Positions 1 to 7,912 are shown, counted from the first letter of the stretch. The stretch: DNA of 64,000 bases from Sporosarcina sp. Marseille-Q4943 (GCF_943736995.1 NZ_CALSFT010000002.1:1-64000); one strand, 5' to 3'. The notes: generated by a model not told the origin, from the sequence alone. Translations and numbers: made by a program.

Positions 1-94
1 TCACACCCGTTCCCATACCGAACACGGAAGTTAAGCTCTTCAGCGCCGATGGTAGTAGGGGGCTTCCCCCTGTGAGAGTAGGACGTCGCCGGGC
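1..94 (+). rRNA. rrf: 5S ribosomal RNA, 3' part
   Basis: The first 94 bases match the body of a Bacillus-type 5S rRNA from the conserved CACACCCGTTCCCATACCG block to the closing GTAGGACGTCGCC helix. About 22 bases at the 5' end lie outside the window, so this is a partial gene at the end of an rRNA operon transcribed rightwards. A strong terminator follows directly. Identification is from sequence memory of Bacillus 5S and is secure. Confidence 0.97.
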
Positions 95-98
95 AAAG

Positions 99-128
99 GC
101 CATCCCCTGTGGGGGATGGTTTTTTTTG
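99..128 (+). terminator. rRNA operon terminator
   Basis: Stem CCATCCCC (100-107) pairs with GGGGATGG (112-119) across a short loop and is followed by a run of eight Ts. This is a textbook intrinsic terminator placed directly behind the 5S gene. Confidence 0.93.
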
Positions 129-215
129 TGTTTATAAATCCATATCGACAGATAGTGCTTAATTTGTCAAAGACATTCGGCGCGATTTCGTTCAGTATGG
201 GAACTCAGTGTTCTT

Positions 216-341
216 CCGCGTCCAAAGAGACCCACCCCGCGCCCAAAGGAAGTCCTCCCGCGTCCAAAGAGACCCACCCCGCGCCCAAAGGAAGCCCTCC
301 CGCGTCCAAAGAGACCCGCTCCGCGCCCAAAGAAAGCCATT
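216..341. repeat. GC-rich tandem repeat, 42-bp period built from 21-bp halves
   Basis: Three copies of a 42-bp unit follow each other; the marker GCGTCCAAAGAGACCC begins at 218, 260 and 302. Each unit is two diverged 21-bp halves (GCGTCCAAAGAGA and GCGCCCAAAGGAA types), so the array is six 21-bp monomers. The period is divisible by three, which keeps several frames open on both strands, but none has a ribosome-binding site or a recognisable product. I see no gene in 129-651. Confidence 0.85.
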
Positions 342-394
342 CGTTTCCGAACTAGCCCGCCTATTAGAATATCTAGGTTATGATCAATCACTAT

Positions 395-501
395 TTATGC
401 GCTTTTAAATACATTTATGCGTTTTTAGGCAGACTTATGCGTAATTAATCAGGTTTATGCGTATTTGCTTCTATTTATGCGTGATATTTGTGTTTTATGC
501 G
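395..501. repeat. Six TTATGCG motifs at an exact 20-bp period
   Basis: TTATGCG occurs at 395, 415, 435, 455, 475 and 495. The core is usually preceded by T or A/T bases and often followed by T. The 13 bases between cores are AT-rich and differ from one another. The strict 20-base phasing places the motifs close to two helical turns apart. Function unknown; this is not a CRISPR, because the conserved core is only 7-8 bases. Confidence 0.85.
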
Positions 502-651
502 TATCTGGGCACTAACTTATTGATTTACTGATAATCGCCGCATGTCACTACACCTTTAATTTTCGCTTCAATTAATATGCATAAATTCTTTGCTTTGCAT
601 TCCATTTCTTCTGGAAGAATAGGGTATATTGTAGGGAGGAGGTGAGAGAAG

Positions 652-1467
652 GTGATCTTGCTCAATGTGGCGAAGAGGTTTTTCAAGGAGCGATTTTTTG
701 ATCAGGCGGCGCAGACGGCTTATTATTTACTGTTATCGATGTTTCCTTTTCTCATTTTCTTGTTCTCCTTGTTGAGTTATTTACCCGTGAATGAAGAGAT
801 GTTTTTAGCGTTCCTTCGGCCATTTGCGCCGAGTGAGGCGTATGTGATCATTGAGCAGAATGTGCGGGCGATTATTTTTAAGGTGCAGGGGAACGTTTTA
901 TACACAAGCTTGGCTGCGGCTTTCTGGCTGTCATCAGTTGCTGTGCAATCGTTGGCGCGTTCGTTGGATCAGGCTTATGGGTATGTCAGAAGATATGCTT
1001 TTTGGAAAGTGTTGATCCGAGATTTAGGTGTCACGTTATTATTCATGTTGATCCTATCCTTGTCTTTGTTTCTTCCGTTAATCGAAAGGGCGTTGCACGA
1101 AGTGGTGACCTATTACGATACGGTTGAGCAATGGCGCGGCTGGCAGACTGTGTGGCCGATGGTAAGATGGGGCCTTGGAACGCTGTTCTTGTTCCTGTTT
1201 TTCCTATTGTTTTACAAAGTTGTTCCGACAGGTAAAATGAAAGTGAAGGAAGTGTGGCCGGGCGCAGTTTTTTCTGCAATCGGTTGGCAGCTGTTCTCGC
1301 TTTTCTTCGGGAGCTATGTGGCAAATGTCGATTATACGAGACTTTATGGACAGCTATCAGGAATCATCCTGCTCGTCCTCTGGTTTTATTTGACTGCAGT
1401 CATCCTAATGGTTTCAGGATTGCTAAATGCAGAGTTGCGGTCCTTTTTGAAAAGGAAGGGAAGATGA
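652..1467 (+). CDS. YihY/BrkB family inner-membrane protein
   Basis: This 271-residue protein has the hydrophobic layout of the YihY/virulence factor BrkB family (Pfam Virul_fac_BrkB), with about six membrane segments. The N-terminal stretch AAQTAYYLLLSMFPFLIFLF and the C-terminal block RLYGQLSGIILLVLWFY are typical family blocks. No biochemical role is firmly known for the family, and the older RNase BN label is wrong. It starts at GTG 652, placed by GGGAGGAGG at 634-642. The stop overlaps the response-regulator start by four bases, so the two are translationally coupled and probably co-transcribed with the downstream sensor kinase. Confidence 0.9.
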   Translation: MILLNVAKRFFKERFFDQAAQTAYYLLLSMFPFLIFLFSLLSYLPVNEEMFLAFLRPFAPSEAYVIIEQNVRAIIFKVQGNVLYTSLAAAFWLSSVAVQSLARSLDQAYGYVRRYAFWKVLIRDLGVTLLFMLILSLSLFLPLIERALHEVVTYYDTVEQWRGWQTVWPMVRWGLGTLFLFLFFLLFYKVVPTGKMKVKEVWPGAVFSAIGWQLFSLFFGSYVANVDYTRLYGQLSGIILLVLWFYLTAVILMVSGLLNAELRSFLKRKGR

Positions 1468-2144
1468 ATATGAAAATACTCGTAGTGGATGATGATCCGA
1501 ATATATTGGAGCTAGTGAATATCCATTTATTTCAGGCGGGCTATGAAGTGATCAAGGCGGCAAATGGTGCACAGGCACTCGAGAGTCTGGAGGAGCAGCT
1601 TCCCGACTTAGCAGTTGTCGATGTCATGATGCCCGGTATGGACGGATTTGAATTGACGAAGAGGCTGCGGGCCGAAGCGGATATTCCCGTTTTATTGCTG
1701 ACCGCAAAAGGGGAGATGGAAGATAAGGAGAAAGGCTTTTTGGCTGGTTCCGACGATTATGTCGTCAAGCCGTTTGAGCCGAAGGAGCTGTTATTCAGAA
1801 TCAATGCCATCTTACGGAGATATGATAAAGCTGTCGATATGTTCATACAGGCAGGGCCGCTTAAAATCAACAGGCAAAGCTATGAAGTGTCCATAGGGAA
1901 AAAAGTGCTGTTGCTGCCATTGAAGGAATTTGAGCTGTTATCTGTGCTTGCCTCTAAGCCGAATCAAGTGTTTGAACGTGATTTCCTTATTGAACGCGTA
2001 TGGGGCTTCGATTATGAAGGGGATGAGCAAACGCTGAACGTCCATATCAAACGGCTGCGAGATAAGCTTGATGGGCTGCCGGAGGGCATTTGCATAACGA
2101 CAGTCCGCGGGGTCGGCTACAAGCTCGAGGTGTCGGATACATGA
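1464..2144 (+). CDS. hssR: HssR-like OmpR-family response regulator
   Basis: This 226-residue regulator has a receiver domain (residues about 4-115: acidic D9-D11, phospho-acceptor D53 in DVMMPGMDG, T80, K102) and a winged-helix DNA-binding domain (about 128-222). It resembles staphylococcal HssR at DDYV-KPFE-KEL-FRI and WGFDYEGDE-T-VHIKRLR. HssR is the haem-responsive activator paired with HssS. The start is ATG 1464, which overlaps the upstream stop as ATGA and has AAGGA at 1452; ATG 1470 is the alternative. The gene overlaps the kinase by four bases. An HssR-type direct repeat lies 1.4 kb downstream at 3527-3546, supporting the assignment. Assignment is from remembered family sequences, not a search. 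Confidence 0.82.
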   Translation: MNMKILVVDDDPNILELVNIHLFQAGYEVIKAANGAQALESLEEQLPDLAVVDVMMPGMDGFELTKRLRAEADIPVLLLTAKGEMEDKEKGFLAGSDDYVVKPFEPKELLFRINAILRRYDKAVDMFIQAGPLKINRQSYEVSIGKKVLLLPLKEFELLSVLASKPNQVFERDFLIERVWGFDYEGDEQTLNVHIKRLRDKLDGLPEGICITTVRGVGYKLEVSDT

Positions 2145-3520
2145 GATCCCTCTATGGAAAATTCCTTTCCTTCACAACGGGCATAATGATGACGAGTGCT
2201 GTCATTGCATTTCTCGTCGTAAATACATATTACCACCAGCAATTGAAAGGGCAGAATGACGCCAAAAACATGAATATCGCACTCGCGATGGCGGATTATA
2301 TCGAGACGGAAGAGCCTGCCGATTTGGAGAGCTATTTCAGGACGCAGGCCGCCTCGGGCTACAAGTTATTCGTTGTGAATGAAAACCGGGAGGCCCACAT
2401 GTATGGAGTGCCGTTTCGTAAGGAGAATTTAAGAACAGTTTCTGTCGATCGGGTGCTCGATGGTCAACTGTACCACGGCATGCGTGATTTGAAGACCGAG
2501 ACGTTCATGACGGGTTTCTTTTCGGATGAACTTGCGAACACGGTAGGTGTCCCGTTTACATACAATGGGGAAACATATGCGCTTTTCATGAGACCGGATA
2601 TCAAAATGCTGTTCACGGAAGTCCATTTTCTATTGGGTGGCATGGTCGTCGTCATGGCGATTGTCAGTTTGCTGTCGATGTTGATTGTGGCGAAGAAATT
2701 GATTGAACCGATCACGAAGTTGACCGCGGCGGCGAAAAGAGTAGGTGAAGAGAGGTTCACGGGAACCCTTGATATAAACCGTAGAGATGAAATTGGCCAG
2801 CTGGCGCAGAGCTTTCAGCGGATGACCGAGAAACTCAGTGAAAATGACCGGATGCGCAAGGAGTTCATCAATGATGTTTCACATGACTTCCAATCCCCAT
2901 TGCTCAATATTAAAGGATACGCCAATTTATTGATGGATAGTGAGCTGCCCGAACAGGAGCGGAGAAACTATGCGAAAGTTATTCAGTCCGAGACGGAACG
3001 GCTGTCTTCATTGACGAAGCAGTTATTGCTGTTGACGTCACTCGATCAGCTGGAGTCTCCCTTGAAGCCGATCAATTTTCGCTTGGATGAGCAACTCAAA
3101 GAAGTTATCCGCAAACAAAGATGGCTGCTGGAGGAGAAACAAATGTCACTTGTCATGGAGTTGGACGAAGTCGCGATAACAGGAGACCCTTCTTTTCTTG
3201 AAAAAGTATGGGAGAACTTGCTTTCCAATGCATTGAAATATACAGAGTCGGGCGGCGAGATTGATATTCGTCTGTCAGGCGGATTTGATGATGTGGAAGT
3301 TGCAGTCCGGGATAACGGGGCAGGGATTGCTACAGAGCATTTGAATAGGTTGTTTGACCGGTTTTACCGGGTCGATCATTCCAGGACGCACGAAGTCGAA
3401 GGGACGGGGCTCGGGCTTTCCATCGTGGACCAAGTCGTAAAGCTTCATGGAGGTAGGGTGGAAATTGCTAGTGTAGAAGGGGAAGGCACTACATTTACAG
3501 TCATACTTCCTAAATTGTAA
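2141..3520 (+). CDS. hssS: HssS-like haem sensor histidine kinase
   Basis: This 459-residue kinase has TM1 (about 10-28), an extracytoplasmic sensor region (about 29-160), TM2 (about 162-184), HAMP, a HisKA domain with H248 in NDVSHDFQSP, and an HATPase_c domain with NLLSNALKY, DNGAGI and GTGLGLSIV. The sensor region carries stretches typical of HssS: NTYYH-QLKGQNDAK, the MYGVPFR block, TGFFSDELANTVG and ALFMRPDI. HssS detects haem excess in or at the membrane and phosphorylates HssR. Translation starts at ATG 2141 inside the hssR stop (ATGA). The usual target hrtAB is not in the window; the MMPL operon just downstream replaces it. Confidence 0.85.
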   Translation: MRSLYGKFLSFTTGIMMTSAVIAFLVVNTYYHQQLKGQNDAKNMNIALAMADYIETEEPADLESYFRTQAASGYKLFVVNENREAHMYGVPFRKENLRTVSVDRVLDGQLYHGMRDLKTETFMTGFFSDELANTVGVPFTYNGETYALFMRPDIKMLFTEVHFLLGGMVVVMAIVSLLSMLIVAKKLIEPITKLTAAAKRVGEERFTGTLDINRRDEIGQLAQSFQRMTEKLSENDRMRKEFINDVSHDFQSPLLNIKGYANLLMDSELPEQERRNYAKVIQSETERLSSLTKQLLLLTSLDQLESPLKPINFRLDEQLKEVIRKQRWLLEEKQMSLVMELDEVAITGDPSFLEKVWENLLSNALKYTESGGEIDIRLSGGFDDVEVAVRDNGAGIATEHLNRLFDRFYRVDHSRTHEVEGTGLGLSIVDQVVKLHGGRVEIASVEGEGTTFTVILPKL

Positions 3521-3526
3521 TCTCTT

Positions 3527-3570
3527 GTTCATGTTCCGTTCATGTTAGCCATTTACTATGAGAGTATAAC
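3527..3570 (+). promoter_or_regulatory. HssR-type direct repeat and promoter of the MMPL operon
   Basis: Two perfect 9-mers GTTCATGTT lie at 3527-3535 and 3538-3546, two bases apart. The published S. aureus HssR site at hrtAB, as I recall it, is GTTCATATT-N2-GTTCATATT, so each half differs by one base. TATAAC at 3565-3570 is a good -10; the second half-site covers the -35 position, as expected for an activator contacting RNA polymerase. A start of transcription near 3577 leads directly to the 132-residue gene and the MMPL gene. Confidence 0.8.
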
Positions 3571-3593
3571 ATGAATAATTAGGAGGAAATGAC

Positions 3594-3992
3594 ATGCAAG
3601 AGAAATGGAGTTTACGGCTAATTCGTATTTCAGCGATATTTGGGATGATCGGAGCGTTTTTAGGGTCCCATATGGCGGGGGCGGGATCATATGCTTTTCG
3701 CCCAATCCATGCTCACATCCTCGTCGTCGGTTGGTTATCAGTTTTCGCTTGGGGTGTCTTCTACAAAATCTATAAAGTCCGCGCGAAAAAGTTGGTTGCC
3801 GCACATAGTTGGACGGCAATCATCGGATCAATCGGTTTAACTGCAGGTATGTGGTTCCAATTTATGAAACCATTCGGTGTGAATGAAACGTTCTCGCTCA
3901 TCTTCTATATCGTCGGTGGCAGTGTCCTGCTCATTAGCTTTGCGCTATTTATTTTGGTGACATTCTTAATAGAGAAAGAGGGAAGACGCTAG
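3594..3992 (+). CDS. Small four-helix membrane protein resembling haem-copper oxidase subunit I
   Basis: This 132-residue protein has four predicted membrane helices (about 11-30, 40-60, 72-92, 101-125) and four histidines: H26 in GSHMAG, H39 and H41 in RPIHAHILVVGW, and H71 at the start of helix 3. The PIHAHI-VVGW block is typical of short proteins annotated as cytochrome oxidase-like and related to the first helices of CcoN/NorB, where such histidines bind haem. Haem binding here is inference. AGGAGG at 3581 sets ATG 3594. It is the first gene behind the HssR-type site and overlaps the MMPL start by one base (TAGTG), so the two form an operon. Confidence 0.8.
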   Translation: MQEKWSLRLIRISAIFGMIGAFLGSHMAGAGSYAFRPIHAHILVVGWLSVFAWGVFYKIYKVRAKKLVAAHSWTAIIGSIGLTAGMWFQFMKPFGVNETFSLIFYIVGGSVLLISFALFILVTFLIEKEGRR

Positions 3993-6112
3993 TGCAAAAA
4001 GGAAAATTAAGAGGTAGACGTCTTTGGTGGTTATCCATAGGGATTTGGCTGATGATCACAATTTTGTCTTCCGTATTTGCACCGGGCAGTAACGAAAATG
4101 TCATAGCCAATAAAGACTTCGGCTTGCCATCTGACTCTCCTTCCATCGTAGCGGGATATGAGTTGGAAAAGCATTTTCCGAATGACGGAGGCATTCCACT
4201 TTTTGGAGTATTCCATAAGGATGGCGAGCTGTCAGATGAAGAAATTCTCAGTTTCGCGCTAGCAATTGAATCTTTGAAGGAGGACAAAGCGTTTGATGAA
4301 GTGGATGTCATCCCTTTATCCAAATTACAAGCAGAGCAGCGCGCGTCATTTCTATCGGAAAATAAAAAGACGTTTTTCATTCCGTTAACATTACCAGAAA
4401 CCCTTGAAGGAAAAGATCTGAACAAATTAGTTCAATCCATTAAAGAATCGGTGGGCGGTAAAATTGACGATGCAATTGAACTGTCTTGGACGGGGCCGGC
4501 CGGAATTGCATCAGACGCGGTGGAGCTGTTTAGCCAAGCAGATATTGTCTTGTTGCTGTCAACGGTAGGGCTGATTCTAGTTTTGCTTTTAATCATTTAC
4601 CGTTCGCCACTATTGACGTTGATTCCGTTAGTAGGCGCGGGAATCGTTTACGCAGTTGTCGACCGGTTGATCGGCTTTACAACTGCACAAGGGTGGTTCG
4701 GCGTTGATAGCCAGGCGCTGTCGATTATGACGATTCTTTTGTTTGCAGTCGTTACGGATTATTCATTGCTTATTTTCTCTCGTTATCGAGAAGAATTAAA
4801 AATGCATGAGGATGCAAATGTAGCGATGAGGGAAACGATGCGCCACGTAAAAGAACCGATTTTCTTTAGCGGCAGCACAATCTTGTTGGGTGTTGCGACA
4901 TTGTTTTTTGCCCTTTATGAGCCGTACCGTAATTTCGCACCAGTATTTGCAATTGCGGCAGGTGCAATGCTAATTGCGGGCTTGACGTTATTGCCTGCCT
5001 TGTTTGCGGTAATTGGCAGAAAGGCATTCTGGCCGTTAATTCCGAAGTACGGTGAGGAGACAGTCGAAAAGAAAACGATCTGGGGAAAAGTGGCGGCTGT
5101 CGTTACGAAAAGGCCGTGGCAATTCATGGTTCCAATCCTATTGCTTCTTGCGTTAGGTGCTTGGAATATGACCAATATGAAAGAGTCATATGATTTAATC
5201 GCGTCATTTCCGGAAGACCTTTCATCCAGAGAAGGTTATGAGCGATTAGGAGAGGACTTCTCGAAGGGTAGCTTGGCACCGGGGACATTGCTATTTGTCA
5301 CTGAAAGTGAGTTTGGCATGGAAGAAATGAGAACAGTGATTGAACGAATTGAAGAATATCCTTCCATAGCCAGTGTGACGACACAAGGCAATCCTATAAG
5401 TGAAGATGGAAAAGCAGCAAAATTCTCCATAACATTTGAAGGTAATCCTTATGATGAGGAAGCCTTTGATGCGGTGTTAAAGCTCCGGAAAGACAGCGAG
5501 AAGATCTTGAAGTATGCGAACCTGTCAGACACGTCTATGTATATTTCCGGTGAGACGGCGGTCAATGCCGATGTACGGGATATTAATGATCGGGATACGT
5601 GGATTGTTATAATCTTAATGACCGTTTTGATAACGATAATGCTAGGCTTACAAACGAGGTCCATTGTTGCGCCGCTTTACATGATCGGGAGTATTTTGCT
5701 TTCATTTGCGGCAACACTAGGGTTATCCTACTACTTATTTGAAGTGTTTTTGAATTTAGAAGGAATTAACTACCGCATTCCGCTCTATGCATTTGTCTTC
5801 CTTGTTGCATTAGGCGTCGATTATTCCATCATGCTCATTGCAAGGATCCGTGAGGAGTTGAAAGTGATGCCGTTCGACGAAGCGGTGCGAAAAGGAGTAG
5901 AGCGTACCGGGGGAGTCATCAGTTCCGCAGGGCTGATCTTAGCTGCGACATTCTTAGTGCTTGCGACAATGCCGATTTATGAATTGAAGCTATTCGGGTT
6001 CATTATGGCGTTAGGAATCTTGATTGACACATTCATCGTCCGGCCACTATTGATCCCAGCAGTTCTAGTGTTGCTTGGCAAATGGAGCTTTTGGCCGAAA
6101 CGTATGCAATAA
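3992..6112 (+). CDS. MMPL/RND-type exporter (YdfJ-like)
   Basis: This 706-residue transporter is built as two repeats, each one membrane helix, an extracytoplasmic domain and five helices, typical of MMPL family RND transporters such as B. subtilis YdfJ. Membrane blocks fall at about 10-30 and 180-350, then 375-390 and 535-700; paired TDYSLLIFSRYREE and VDYSIMLIARIREE motifs contain the Asp-Tyr pair of the proton-relay helix. It starts at GTG 3992, overlapping the upstream stop. Family members export lipids, antibiotics or other hydrophobic compounds. Because it sits behind an HssR-type site, haem or a haem-damaged product is the plausible substrate, replacing HrtAB. That substrate is inference. 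Confidence 0.88.
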   Translation: MQKGKLRGRRLWWLSIGIWLMITILSSVFAPGSNENVIANKDFGLPSDSPSIVAGYELEKHFPNDGGIPLFGVFHKDGELSDEEILSFALAIESLKEDKAFDEVDVIPLSKLQAEQRASFLSENKKTFFIPLTLPETLEGKDLNKLVQSIKESVGGKIDDAIELSWTGPAGIASDAVELFSQADIVLLLSTVGLILVLLLIIYRSPLLTLIPLVGAGIVYAVVDRLIGFTTAQGWFGVDSQALSIMTILLFAVVTDYSLLIFSRYREELKMHEDANVAMRETMRHVKEPIFFSGSTILLGVATLFFALYEPYRNFAPVFAIAAGAMLIAGLTLLPALFAVIGRKAFWPLIPKYGEETVEKKTIWGKVAAVVTKRPWQFMVPILLLLALGAWNMTNMKESYDLIASFPEDLSSREGYERLGEDFSKGSLAPGTLLFVTESEFGMEEMRTVIERIEEYPSIASVTTQGNPISEDGKAAKFSITFEGNPYDEEAFDAVLKLRKDSEKILKYANLSDTSMYISGETAVNADVRDINDRDTWIVIILMTVLITIMLGLQTRSIVAPLYMIGSILLSFAATLGLSYYLFEVFLNLEGINYRIPLYAFVFLVALGVDYSIMLIARIREELKVMPFDEAVRKGVERTGGVISSAGLILAATFLVLATMPIYELKLFGFIMALGILIDTFIVRPLLIPAVLVLLGKWSFWPKRMQ

Positions 6113-6115
6113 ATG

Positions 6116-6154
6116 AAAAACGTCACTTCCTCTGTTTGGGAGTGGCGTTTTTTG
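6116..6154. terminator. Terminator between MMPL operon and SDR gene
   Basis: The arms AACGTCACTTCC and GGGAGTGGCGTT form a near-perfect hairpin followed by a T-run, with As on the other side. It lies between convergent genes and can serve both strands. Confidence 0.85.
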
Positions 6155-6162
6155 TTGGTTAT

Positions 6163-7098
6163 TCACTTTGCACGGACCATGTATTCTATTGTACGTTTTA
6201 ATCCTTCCTGATAGGAGGTGCGAGGAAGCGGGCCAATTTCAGTTATATATTTAGTGCCATCTAACACAACTGGTTCTTCATTCAAATAAAACATTTCAAC
6301 CACTTCACGCATGTTGGCGTTGAAAATACCTAGGAACCGAATTAGATTTTTGGAAACTGTCCTGACTGGTTTGTCGTACCCGGAAAGTTCATGGATAATC
6401 TGAACGAGTTCTTTCCCGGTAATGACATCATAAGCAGGAATATTGTAGTTTTGGCCATAGGCATTGTCGTGCATTGATAGGTTGACTACGGCCTTAGCTC
6501 CGTCTGGTGTATAAATGAATTCTCTTGCAATCGTTTGGTTTCCGACGAACATCGCTTTTTTATGTTGAACGGCGTCCTTTAAGGTATAGTGCAATACCGT
6601 ATTTTCGGCATTCGGACCATAGAAATCTGGAAAGTGGGCAATGATTGTCGGAACGTTTGATTGTTTGACAAGATGCTCTACTTGTAAACGAATTTTTCCC
6701 TTTTTCGTAGTCGGTTGTTTCGGAGTATTTTCCGTCACCTTAATCCCAGTCGATCTGCCATACGCATAAATATTCTCAATCAATACAAGCTTTGTTTTTT
6801 GGATTTCGGCCGCCTTTATGACATTTCCGATGAAAGGGACTAGTTTTTCCTCCCATTCCGGGTAAGGGATATTAGCCGCTTGATAAATGACATCTACATT
6901 TTCAGACGCGGCAATAAGATCTTGGAGGTTGAAGACATCCCCGGTTTGAATGGTGATTTCCTGTCGCTCATCATACAATTTCTTCAGTTTTTGCTCCGTC
7001 CGGGCGAATGCAATGACTTCCGCGCCTCTGCTGATCAATTCATTCACAATTGAATATCCCATTCCGCCCGAAGCTCCTAAAACAAGTGCTCTCTTCAT
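6163..7098 (-). CDS. NAD-dependent epimerase/dehydratase (extended SDR)
   Basis: This 311-residue protein begins with a Rossmann fold carrying GASGGMG (residues 8-14), typical of NAD(P)-binding extended or atypical SDRs. A Y-x3-K-like pair is not clear, which fits atypical SDRs that act on nucleotide sugars or as reductases of small aldehydes. The substrate cannot be told from sequence. GGGGGT upstream supports ATG 7098. It lies directly downstream of the TetR gene on the same strand, and both have the same 19-bp operator-like sequence upstream, so this SDR is the likely target of that repressor. Confidence 0.85.
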   Translation of the reverse strand: MKRALVLGASGGMGYSIVNELISRGAEVIAFARTEQKLKKLYDERQEITIQTGDVFNLQDLIAASENVDVIYQAANIPYPEWEEKLVPFIGNVIKAAEIQKTKLVLIENIYAYGRSTGIKVTENTPKQPTTKKGKIRLQVEHLVKQSNVPTIIAHFPDFYGPNAENTVLHYTLKDAVQHKKAMFVGNQTIAREFIYTPDGAKAVVNLSMHDNAYGQNYNIPAYDVITGKELVQIIHELSGYDKPVRTVSKNLIRFLGIFNANMREVVEMFYLNEEPVVLDGTKYITEIGPLPRTSYQEGLKRTIEYMVRAK

Positions 7099-7118
7099 TT
7101 AATAACCCCCAATTTATT

Positions 7119-7137
7119 ATTTAACCACTGTTCAAAT
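7119..7137 (-). promoter_or_regulatory. TetR-type operator upstream of the SDR gene
   Basis: The 19-mer ATTTAACCACTGTTCAAAT is an imperfect dyad (TTTGAAC / GGTTAAA on the other strand). The identical sequence sits upstream of the tetR gene at 7753-7771, which marks it as the probable binding site of that repressor. Confidence 0.75.
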
Positions 7138-7171
7138 GAGGTGAAAAAAGGAAGCCAATTGATGGCTAACT

Positions 7172-7741
7172 TTAATATCTATCTTTCAACAAAAATTGGA
7201 CATGTGCCTTCGCCATGTCTCTAACCTCTTCATAATGAAGGACATGTCGCAAATAGTGTGTGACAAACCCATGCAAGGATAAGAAAATAGACCAGATCTC
7301 TTGAATGGAAAGCTGCTTCTTGCTCAAACTATGCACGGTTTGTGCAAACAATTCATAAGTATCGTTCGGGCTTTGATTGAGACAGTCACGCACTTCCTCG
7401 TCTTTAATCAAAAACATGATTTCATAATGACTTTGATGGTTTAAACCAAATTCAATATAGCCAAGCAAGATGGCTTCAAGCTTTTCCCGTGGTGCGAGAG
7501 GGGCTTGCGCGAGCTCTAGAAGCTTATGTTCTAACATGCCGAAATGCTCTTCCACGAGTGCATAAAACAGCTCTGCTTTATTTGTGAAGTGATAATAAAT
7601 GGCTCCGTGGCTATAACCAAGCTCTTTTGCTATTTGACGCATCGAAACGTGCTCGTATCCTTTTACGATGAATAAATCTCTTGCAGCATCCATGATCATC
7701 TCCTTAGTTAGATCACGTTGCGCAAATTTTCGAGATGACAT
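7172..7741 (-). CDS. TetR/AcrR family transcriptional repressor
   Basis: The 189-residue protein has an N-terminal TetR helix-turn-helix (about 10-57; ARDLFIVKGYEHVSMRQIAK followed by GAIYYHFTNKAELFYAL) and a helical ligand-binding C-terminal domain. GGAGG just upstream supports the ATG at 7741. It reads toward the SDR gene and shares with it an identical 19-bp operator-like sequence, so I infer autorepression plus repression of the SDR. The ligand is unknown. Confidence 0.92.
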   Translation of the reverse strand: MSSRKFAQRDLTKEMIMDAARDLFIVKGYEHVSMRQIAKELGYSHGAIYYHFTNKAELFYALVEEHFGMLEHKLLELAQAPLAPREKLEAILLGYIEFGLNHQSHYEIMFLIKDEEVRDCLNQSPNDTYELFAQTVHSLSKKQLSIQEIWSIFLSLHGFVTHYLRHVLHYEEVRDMAKAHVQFLLKDRY

Positions 7742-7752
7742 AGTACCTCCTC

Positions 7753-7771
7753 ATTTAACCACTGTTCAAAT
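7753..7771 (-). promoter_or_regulatory. TetR-type operator upstream of tetR
   Basis: Exact second copy of the 19-mer found at 7119-7137, placed just upstream of the repressor start. Two identical copies 634 bp apart, each ahead of a gene of the same unit, are hard to explain by chance. Confidence 0.75.
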
Positions 7772-7865
7772 AAATTGTAATGTGTTATTAGTTTATTGTC
7801 AATATTAAAATCATTAATGCGTTAATCTGGAGAGAAGATCCACAGTACATGATATAAGTTAAAAA

Positions 7866-7912
7866 GGGGTCGTCACAGAGAATCAGTTATCACTGACTTT
7901 CCGGACGGCCCC
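7866..7912. terminator. Long hairpin terminator, repeat-family copy 1
   Basis: A hairpin with GGGGTCGTC / GACGGCCCC outer arms and an inner CAGT-TATC-ACTG stem follows the 3' end of the Fe(III) ABC operon (minus strand), flanked by A and T runs. The same architecture and much of the sequence recur at 44655-44702, where pairing is perfect; this copy has several mismatches. 7772-7989 holds nothing else I can identify. Confidence 0.7.

Noticed and set aside
116..408. Overlapping open frames on both strands over the GC-rich repeat
   Set aside because: They are produced by a 42-bp tandem repeat (divisible by three), lack ribosome sites, and the products are simple repeats.
395..501. Possible CRISPR array
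   Set aside because: The conserved core is 7-8 bases with about 13-base gaps; CRISPR repeats are 23-37 bases with spacers of about 30, and there are no cas genes.
3949..4425. 158-residue minus-strand frame
   Set aside because: Antisense to the start of the MMPL gene and to the end of the small membrane protein gene; no ribosome site.
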